Positions 59,806-64,000 of a stretch of DNA of 64,000 nucleotides are shown here, piece after piece. A program made the position numbers and the translations under genes. Every line of letters starts with the position of its first letter. The stretch's first letter is position 1. This DNA comes from Paenibacillus lupini (GTDB taxonomy: Bacteria; Bacillota; Bacilli; Paenibacillales; Paenibacillaceae), in contig NZ_JAASRW010000001.1 of NCBI RefSeq assembly GCF_011761355.1, positions 744,001-808,000 on the forward strand, read 5' to 3'. The notes beneath the pieces were generated by a model, which saw only the letters and a list, made by a program, of their open reading frames with translations, had not been told where the DNA came from and ran no database searches.

Positions 59806-60417
59806 TTAATTTTCCGAAATGAAGGTTGCGCAAAGCTGCTCCAGGATGATTTCTGGTGTATACCCGCGAACTTCACGCTGGAATAAATAAGAGTCACTGC
59901 TTACACCGCTAAGCAGCATATCGGCACGGAAAACGCTGTTTGGCTGTGTTTGACCTGATGCAGCAAGCATTTCATCGAAAAGCTGTACCAGCAGCTCATG
60001 CAGTTCGTGGTAGAGAGGTCCTTTTGTTCGGGAATTTGGCCGATTCATAGCAGAGGAGTCTTCAACCCCTTTCAGCAGTTGAGCTTTCTTCTCCCGAAAC
60101 ACGATGAATAAGCTCAGAATACCTTTCAGCCTCGAGCTTGGTGAATGTGCACGTTGCTGCTCCAGATAAGCATCAATATCCTCAAATAGGATCACAAGAT
60201 TATCTTTCATTAAGTCCAAACATAGCTCACTTTTATTCCGGTAACGACGATATAAGGTGCCAGGACCGATCTGTGCTAATGCTGCGATTTGATTCATACT
60301 GACTTGTTCCACACCATGCTGTTCAAACAATTGAAGGGCCGCATTCAAGATCCGCTGACGATTCTCGGCAGCATCCCGGCGTTCCGCTCTTGGGGGAGTG
60401 ATGTCTTCTTCTTTCAC
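59806..60417 (-). CDS. TetR/AcrR family transcriptional regulator
   Basis: A 203-residue protein with TetR helix-turn-helix VEQVSMNQIAALAQIGPGTL, then YRRYRNKSELCLDL (about residues 40-72). A start at GTG 60417 is preferred because AGGAAG lies upstream; a longer frame to 60492 runs through the operator region. It is divergent from an isochorismatase-fold and MFS operon, with two palindromic operators between them, so it very probably represses that operon. Confidence 0.8.
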   Translation of the reverse strand: MKEEDITPPRAERRDAAENRQRILNAALQLFEQHGVEQVSMNQIAALAQIGPGTLYRRYRNKSELCLDLMKDNLVILFEDIDAYLEQQRAHSPSSRLKGILSLFIVFREKKAQLLKGVEDSSAMNRPNSRTKGPLYHELHELLVQLFDEMLAASGQTQPNSVFRADMLLSGVSSDSYLFQREVRGYTPEIILEQLCATFISEN

Positions 60418-60459
60418 GACCGTTTCACTTCCTATCCTGGTGACTATTTCCCACCTTTG

Positions 60460-60523
60460 TTGACAAACGGAGAGATCTCCGTTTAATATCAAGAGGTCAA
60501 GTGGAGAGTTCTCCGCTTAATAT
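60460..60523 (+). promoter_or_regulatory. Repressed promoter with two palindromic operators
   Basis: Perfect -35 TTGACA (60460-60465) and -10 TAATAT (60484-60489) with an 18-bp spacer. The spacer holds CGGAGAGATCTCCG (60468-60481). A second copy, GGAGAGTTCTCC (60503-60514), lies 34 bp on, and both are followed by CG(T/C)TTAATAT. The first copy sits where a bound TetR protein would block RNA polymerase. Confidence 0.65.
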
Positions 60524-60552
60524 TATCATACAAACAAAGAGTGGTACAACGT

Positions 60553-61119
60553 ATGATTAACCACAACAACACAGCACTATTAGTTATGGATCTGCAAAAT
60601 GGATTCGTATCGCGGTTTGCACAAAATGAGGAAGTTTTACATCCGTTCCAAAAGGCGATTGAGGCTGCTCGTCAGCATAAAATACAAGTTATTTATGTTC
60701 GTGTGGCTTTTAACGAGGGATATCTCGAAGTCAGTCCACGCAATAAGGCATTTTCTGCCCTTTCTAAGCACGGCGGAATGACCTTCACGGATGAAGCAAC
60801 ACAAATTCATGAATCCGTAAAACCAATGCCAGGCGAGCCGTTAGTAACGAAGTTCCGGGTGAGCGCTTTTGCTGGCAGCAATCTCGATGTTCTTTTACGA
60901 GGTCTTCAGATCGATACGCTAATTCTAAGCGGTATCGCTACGAGCGGCGTTGTGTTATCCACTTTGCGGGAAGCAGCTGACAAAGATTACTCGGTTACTG
61001 TCCTTAAGGATGCTTGCCTTGATGCAGACCCTGAGGTTCACCGCGTCCTCACGGAGAAAGTATTCCCTCGTCAAGCTGAAGTTCAGACCGTTGATGCTTG
61101 GACCCAGACGCTGTCTTAA
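60553..61119 (+). CDS. Isochorismatase-fold protein lacking the usual catalytic cysteine
   Basis: A 188-residue isochorismatase-like hydrolase. ALLVMDLQNGF supplies the catalytic Asp13 and TKFRVSAF the Lys100. The nucleophile position, normally GV.T..CV, reads GIATSGVV, with Val133 in place of Cys. So classical nicotinamidase-type cysteine catalysis is not possible; some family members with this motif exist, but their reaction is not settled. It is followed by an MFS gene 39 bases later, probably co-transcribed under TetR control. Confidence 0.75.
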   Translation: MINHNNTALLVMDLQNGFVSRFAQNEEVLHPFQKAIEAARQHKIQVIYVRVAFNEGYLEVSPRNKAFSALSKHGGMTFTDEATQIHESVKPMPGEPLVTKFRVSAFAGSNLDVLLRGLQIDTLILSGIATSGVVLSTLREAADKDYSVTVLKDACLDADPEVHRVLTEKVFPRQAEVQTVDAWTQTLS

Positions 61120-61158
61120 TCAACAAGAGGGCTTTAGGTAGAAGGAGGCCTGGCAGAA

Positions 61159-62364
61159 ATGCCAATTTGGAAAAGAAACCTGTACGTCTGTTGGTTCGGC
61201 GTATTTGTTTCAAGTATCGGTATGAGCCAGATTGCACCGGTGCTGCCGCTGTACATCAACCATCTTGGTGTTTCTGATACCCATTTGGTGGAGCAGTATT
61301 CCGGTCTTGCGTTTGGTATTACCTTTATCCTGTCCGCTGTGTTTTCTCCAATATGGGGAATCGCAGCGGATAAATTCGGGCGGAAGCCTATGCTGCTAAG
61401 GGCAAGTCTTGGCATGGCAATCGTCATCTTTAGTATGGGCTTTGCACAGAATGTGTATGAACTGATTGGCCTGCGCTTGCTGCAAGGCATCATTACCGGA
61501 TACGCGTCAGCCTGTACAGCTCTGATTGCAACACAGACCGACAAAGCACATGCCGGCTGGGCGCTTGGTACGTTGTCTACAGCCGGGATCGCGGGTTCCT
61601 TACTCGGACCGTCCATCGGCGGCTTTATTGAACTGCATTTTGGTATGCGGAATGTTTTCTTTATTACTGGCGTGCTTTTATTGTTCGCTTTTATTACAAC
61701 GCTGTTGTTCGTGAAAGAGAATTTCACCAGAGTAGAGAAAAAAGCGCAGAGTACCAAGGAAATATGGAGCAGTATCCCTGAGAAAAACCTAATCATCACT
61801 TTGTTCGTGACGTATTTTGCCTTGACGATGGCGATGTATTCCATTGAGCCCGTCTTAACGTTGTATGTCACAAGTTTAACAAGCAATACCGAGCATGTTG
61901 CTTTACTGGCCGGTTTTATTTTCTCTTCATCTGGTTTGGCGAATATGATAGCTGCACCAAGACTCGGCAGGCTATCGGATAAGATTGGTGCACACAAAGT
62001 AATGCTTATCGCGCTCATTGTTGCGGGGTTGTTGTTTATTCCGCAGGCTTTAGTCCATCAGCCATGGGAGCTTATGGTTCTCCGCTTCTTGTTAGGGCTG
62101 GCAGCAGGAGGACTTAATCCGTCAGTCAACATTCTACTCAAGAAAATTACACCGGATACGCTGACCGGCAGAGTGTTCGGTTTTTCCATGTCGGCAGGAT
62201 ATCTTGGAGTATTCATCGGCTCAATTCTTGGCGGTCAGATTGCTGCATGGTTCAGTCTACGCGCTGTATTTTTCACAACTGGAGCCATTCTGCTTCTTAA
62301 CGCAGCTTGGGTCTATTTCAAAGCCTACAAACAACTAAATGTGATAGCGGCTGAAAGCCGTTAA
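61159..62364 (+). CDS. MFS transporter, multidrug-efflux type
   Basis: A 401-residue protein with 12 helices. Motif A reads GIAADKFGRKPMLLRASLGM and motif C-like GIAGSLLGPSIGGFI, typical of drug:proton antiporters. AGGAGG is 10 bases upstream of the ATG. With the isochorismatase-fold gene and the divergent TetR regulator it forms a probable inducible efflux locus. A hairpin CGGCT/AGCCG overlapping its end, with seven T residues, ends transcription. Confidence 0.8.
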   Translation: MPIWKRNLYVCWFGVFVSSIGMSQIAPVLPLYINHLGVSDTHLVEQYSGLAFGITFILSAVFSPIWGIAADKFGRKPMLLRASLGMAIVIFSMGFAQNVYELIGLRLLQGIITGYASACTALIATQTDKAHAGWALGTLSTAGIAGSLLGPSIGGFIELHFGMRNVFFITGVLLLFAFITTLLFVKENFTRVEKKAQSTKEIWSSIPEKNLIITLFVTYFALTMAMYSIEPVLTLYVTSLTSNTEHVALLAGFIFSSSGLANMIAAPRLGRLSDKIGAHKVMLIALIVAGLLFIPQALVHQPWELMVLRFLLGLAAGGLNPSVNILLKKITPDTLTGRVFGFSMSAGYLGVFIGSILGGQIAAWFSLRAVFFTTGAILLLNAAWVYFKAYKQLNVIAAESR

Positions 62365-62371
62365 TTTTTTT
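62348..62371 (+). terminator. Terminator overlapping the MFS stop codon
   Basis: CGGCT and AGCCG pair around GAA just before the TAA, followed by TTAATTTTTTT. Confidence 0.55.
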
Positions 62372-62407
62372 GTGAAATGGGTTTACCTCAGGTAGGATTT
62401 TTGTTAT

Positions 62408-62413
62408 TATAAT
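62408..62413 (+). promoter_or_regulatory. -10 element of the asd leader promoter
   Basis: A perfect TATAAT about 20 bases before the T-box stem I. The -35 is weak (TTTACC at 62382-62387, with a long spacer). Confidence 0.45.
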
Positions 62414-62429
62414 CGCAATATGAAATGCA

Positions 62430-62715
62430 ATGAAGAGACGAGTAAATAAATGAATTCTTTCCCAGAGAGCTCCGCTTGCTGAAAAGGAGCAAAGAATAAT
62501 TTATTGAAGAAAGACTCTGAGCAGCACATCGGAACCGATAGGTAGGGGATGGTGTGACAGGAGCTCCTGTTACAGAGCTAGAGTATAAGCGCTACAGTTG
62601 TAATGCCGTACTCGAAGAGGCTGATATGGCGACATATCCGCGAATTTAGGGTGGTACCACGAGTATTCAAATCTCGTCCCTGAGACTATAGGAGTCTTGG
62701 GGGTGGGATTTTTTT
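62430..62715 (+). promoter_or_regulatory. T-box leader controlling asd
   Basis: The hallmark T-box sequence AGGGTGGTACCACG is at 62648-62661. Upstream is a stem I with AGTA on the 5' side and GAA on the 3' side of the specifier loop, and a GCTCC/GGAGC distal stem. A terminator follows (about 62670-62708, then T run). Uncharged tRNA would favour the antiterminator. The specifier codon lies within the 3' loop sequence GAAGAAAGAC; AAA/AAG (Lys) or GAC (Asp) can be read, and I cannot choose safely. Confidence 0.85.
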
Positions 62716-62828
62716 ATTTTAAACCAAAGGACGGCGAAAGCTGGTACGCCTTGGTGGCAAAGGGAAATATACCGCATACATGTAAGGTACGGCATACAAA
62801 ATCAGGCTGAAAGGATTTGAATACACTT

Positions 62829-63914
62829 ATGTCACAAAAACTTAAAGTTGGTATTGTTGGAGGAACAGGCATGGTTGGCCAGCGCTTTGTTCAATTGCTG
62901 GATCAGCATCCTTGGTTTGAAGTTACGGCTATCGCAGCGAGTGCAAGCTCGGCAGGCAAAACCTATTTGGAATCTGTCCAAAAAAGATGGAAACTCGCTA
63001 CGCCAATTCCTGAAGCCGTTAAAAATATTATCGTGCAAGACGCTTCTAAAGTAGAAGAAGTTGCCGCAGGAGTTGATTTCGTATTCTGCGCAGTAGATAT
63101 GCCTAAGAAAGAGATTCAAGCACTGGAAGAAGCTTATGCGAAAACAGGCACGCCAGTTGTATCAAACAACTCAGCTCATCGCTGGACTGCGGATGTTCCT
63201 ATGGTTGTCCCAGAAATCAACCCGGAGCATCTTGAAGTGATCGAGGCGCAAAGAAAACGTCTAGGTACAACAACAGGCTTTATCGCGGTTAAACCAAACT
63301 GCTCGATTCAAAGCTATGTGCCGGCCCTTCATGCTTTGCGTGAATTTAATCCGACAACAGTAGTTGCATCGACTTATCAAGCGATCTCTGGTGCAGGTAA
63401 AAACTTTACCGACTGGCCAGAAATGCTGGATAACGTTATCCCATACATTGGCGGCGAAGAAGAGAAAAGCGAACAAGAGCCGCTTCGGATCTGGGGTACT
63501 GTTGAAGATGGTGGAATCGTGAAAGCGAGCTCGCCAATCATCACAACACAATGTATCCGTGTTCCTGTAACCGATGGACATTTGGCTACTGTATTCGTGA
63601 AGTTCGAGAACAAACCTTCGAAAGAAGAAGTTCTTGCGCGTTGGAAAGAGTTCCAAGGCCGCCCGCAAGAGCTGGGTCTGCCAAGTGCGCCTAAACAATT
63701 CATTACGTACTTCGAAGAAGAGAACAGACCACAAACGAACCTGGACCGTGACATTGAAGGCGGGATGGGTGTATCGGTTGGACGTCTTCGTGAAGACTCC
63801 CTCTACGATTTCAAATTCGTAGGTTTGTCACATAATACACTTCGCGGCGCAGCAGGCGGCGCGGTATTAATTGCCGAGCTGTTGAAAGCTGAAGGCTACA
63901 TCCAAGCGAAATAA
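62829..63914 (+). CDS. asd: Aspartate-semialdehyde dehydrogenase
   Basis: A 361-residue protein. N-terminal NADP motif VGIVGGTGMVGQRFVQLL, catalytic cysteine in KPNCSIQSYVPAL, and the substrate region GGEEEKSEQEPLRIWG. The NNSAHRW and PNCSIQ details fit the archaeal/fungal-type ASADH rather than the common Bacillus subtilis type. It makes aspartate semialdehyde, the branch point to lysine/diaminopimelate, threonine and methionine. ATG 62829 is preferred; TTG 62817 lies closer to the AAAGGA site. Controlled by the T-box upstream. Confidence 0.9.
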   Translation: MSQKLKVGIVGGTGMVGQRFVQLLDQHPWFEVTAIAASASSAGKTYLESVQKRWKLATPIPEAVKNIIVQDASKVEEVAAGVDFVFCAVDMPKKEIQALEEAYAKTGTPVVSNNSAHRWTADVPMVVPEINPEHLEVIEAQRKRLGTTTGFIAVKPNCSIQSYVPALHALREFNPTTVVASTYQAISGAGKNFTDWPEMLDNVIPYIGGEEEKSEQEPLRIWGTVEDGGIVKASSPIITTQCIRVPVTDGHLATVFVKFENKPSKEEVLARWKEFQGRPQELGLPSAPKQFITYFEEENRPQTNLDRDIEGGMGVSVGRLREDSLYDFKFVGLSHNTLRGAAGGAVLIAELLKAEGYIQAK

Positions 63915-63924
63915 TGATAAGCTG

Positions 63925-63964
63925 CAGCAAGCTCCTACTAGATTTTAGGGGCTTGCTGTTTTTT
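63925..63964 (+). terminator. Terminator of asd
   Basis: CAGCAAGC (63925-63932) pairs with GCTTGCTG (63951-63958), extended by CCT/AGG, and is followed by six T residues. Confidence 0.8.
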
Positions 63965-64000
63965 AATTCCAGCCTATTATGGTTTGTATCAGAGGAGGAG

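Noticed and set aside
1-64000. CRISPR arrays, tRNA and rRNA genes, insertion sequences
   Set aside because: No regularly spaced short repeats, tRNA-like CCA ends, rRNA sequence or transposase was seen. The dispersed hairpins are irregularly spaced and separated by genes.

Overview
The window reads as chromosome of a Paenibacillus-like, endospore-forming Bacillota. Evidence: strong AGGAGG ribosome sites, a lysine riboswitch, a T-box leader, an ECF41-type sigma factor, an ABC-F protein with a terminated leader, and a giant DUF11-repeat protein of a type common in Bacillus and Paenibacillus. No rRNA, tRNA, CRISPR array or complete transposase was seen.

Layout. (1) 1-1060: the end of a mobile element, with a RepB/AEP-type primase running off the left edge. 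(2) 1095-2710: a TetR regulator divergent from a ketopantoate-reductase-like gene, with a strong palindrome between them. (3) About 2.7-30.2 kb: an accessory region of mostly single-gene units: small lipoproteins and membrane proteins, two aminoglycoside-phosphotransferase-fold kinases, two GNAT acetyltransferases, a HAD phosphatase, a Dabb protein, an ABC-F protein, ankyrin and TPR proteins, a DHFR-like reductase and a large secreted glycoside hydrolase. Many units are followed by one of a few recurring hairpin repeats. Several units are broken: a frameshifted lipoprotein, a twice-frameshifted P-loop kinase and a truncated YciI protein. This cassette-like array is the most unusual part of the window. 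(4) 30.2-33.9 kb: an ECF sigma / anti-sigma / ABC ATPase / ABC permease operon with a plausible autoregulated promoter. (5) 34.0-35.8 kb: a lysine riboswitch and terminator controlling a lysine-type permease. (6) 35.8-44.2 kb, minus strand: a DUF11-repeat gene of about 8.4 kb with 19 repeat units, broken into two reading frames by a one-base shift.

(7) 44.4-52.6 kb: hexuronate catabolism. An AraC regulator and an MFS transporter on the minus strand diverge from a Gfo/Idh/MocA oxidoreductase, uxaC, uxaB and uxaA. The last three overlap by ATGA and convert glucuronate or galacturonate towards 2-keto-3-deoxygluconate. (8) 52.7-56.6 kb: a small conserved protein, a GntR regulator with a CynX/NimT-type MFS transporter, and an ECF41 sigma factor beside a carboxymuconolactone-decarboxylase-family gene, the classical ECF41 partner. 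(9) 56.9-62.4 kb: an MFS exporter, a FAD oxidoreductase fused to a Rieske domain, and a TetR regulator divergent from an isochorismatase-fold protein plus an MFS transporter. That intergenic promoter carries two copies of a palindromic operator. (10) 62.4-64.0 kb: a T-box leader controlling asd. A strong ribosome-binding sequence in the last 10 bases suggests another gene starts just past the right edge.

Coordinates come from direct reading. Family names come from recognised motifs; no database search was run.
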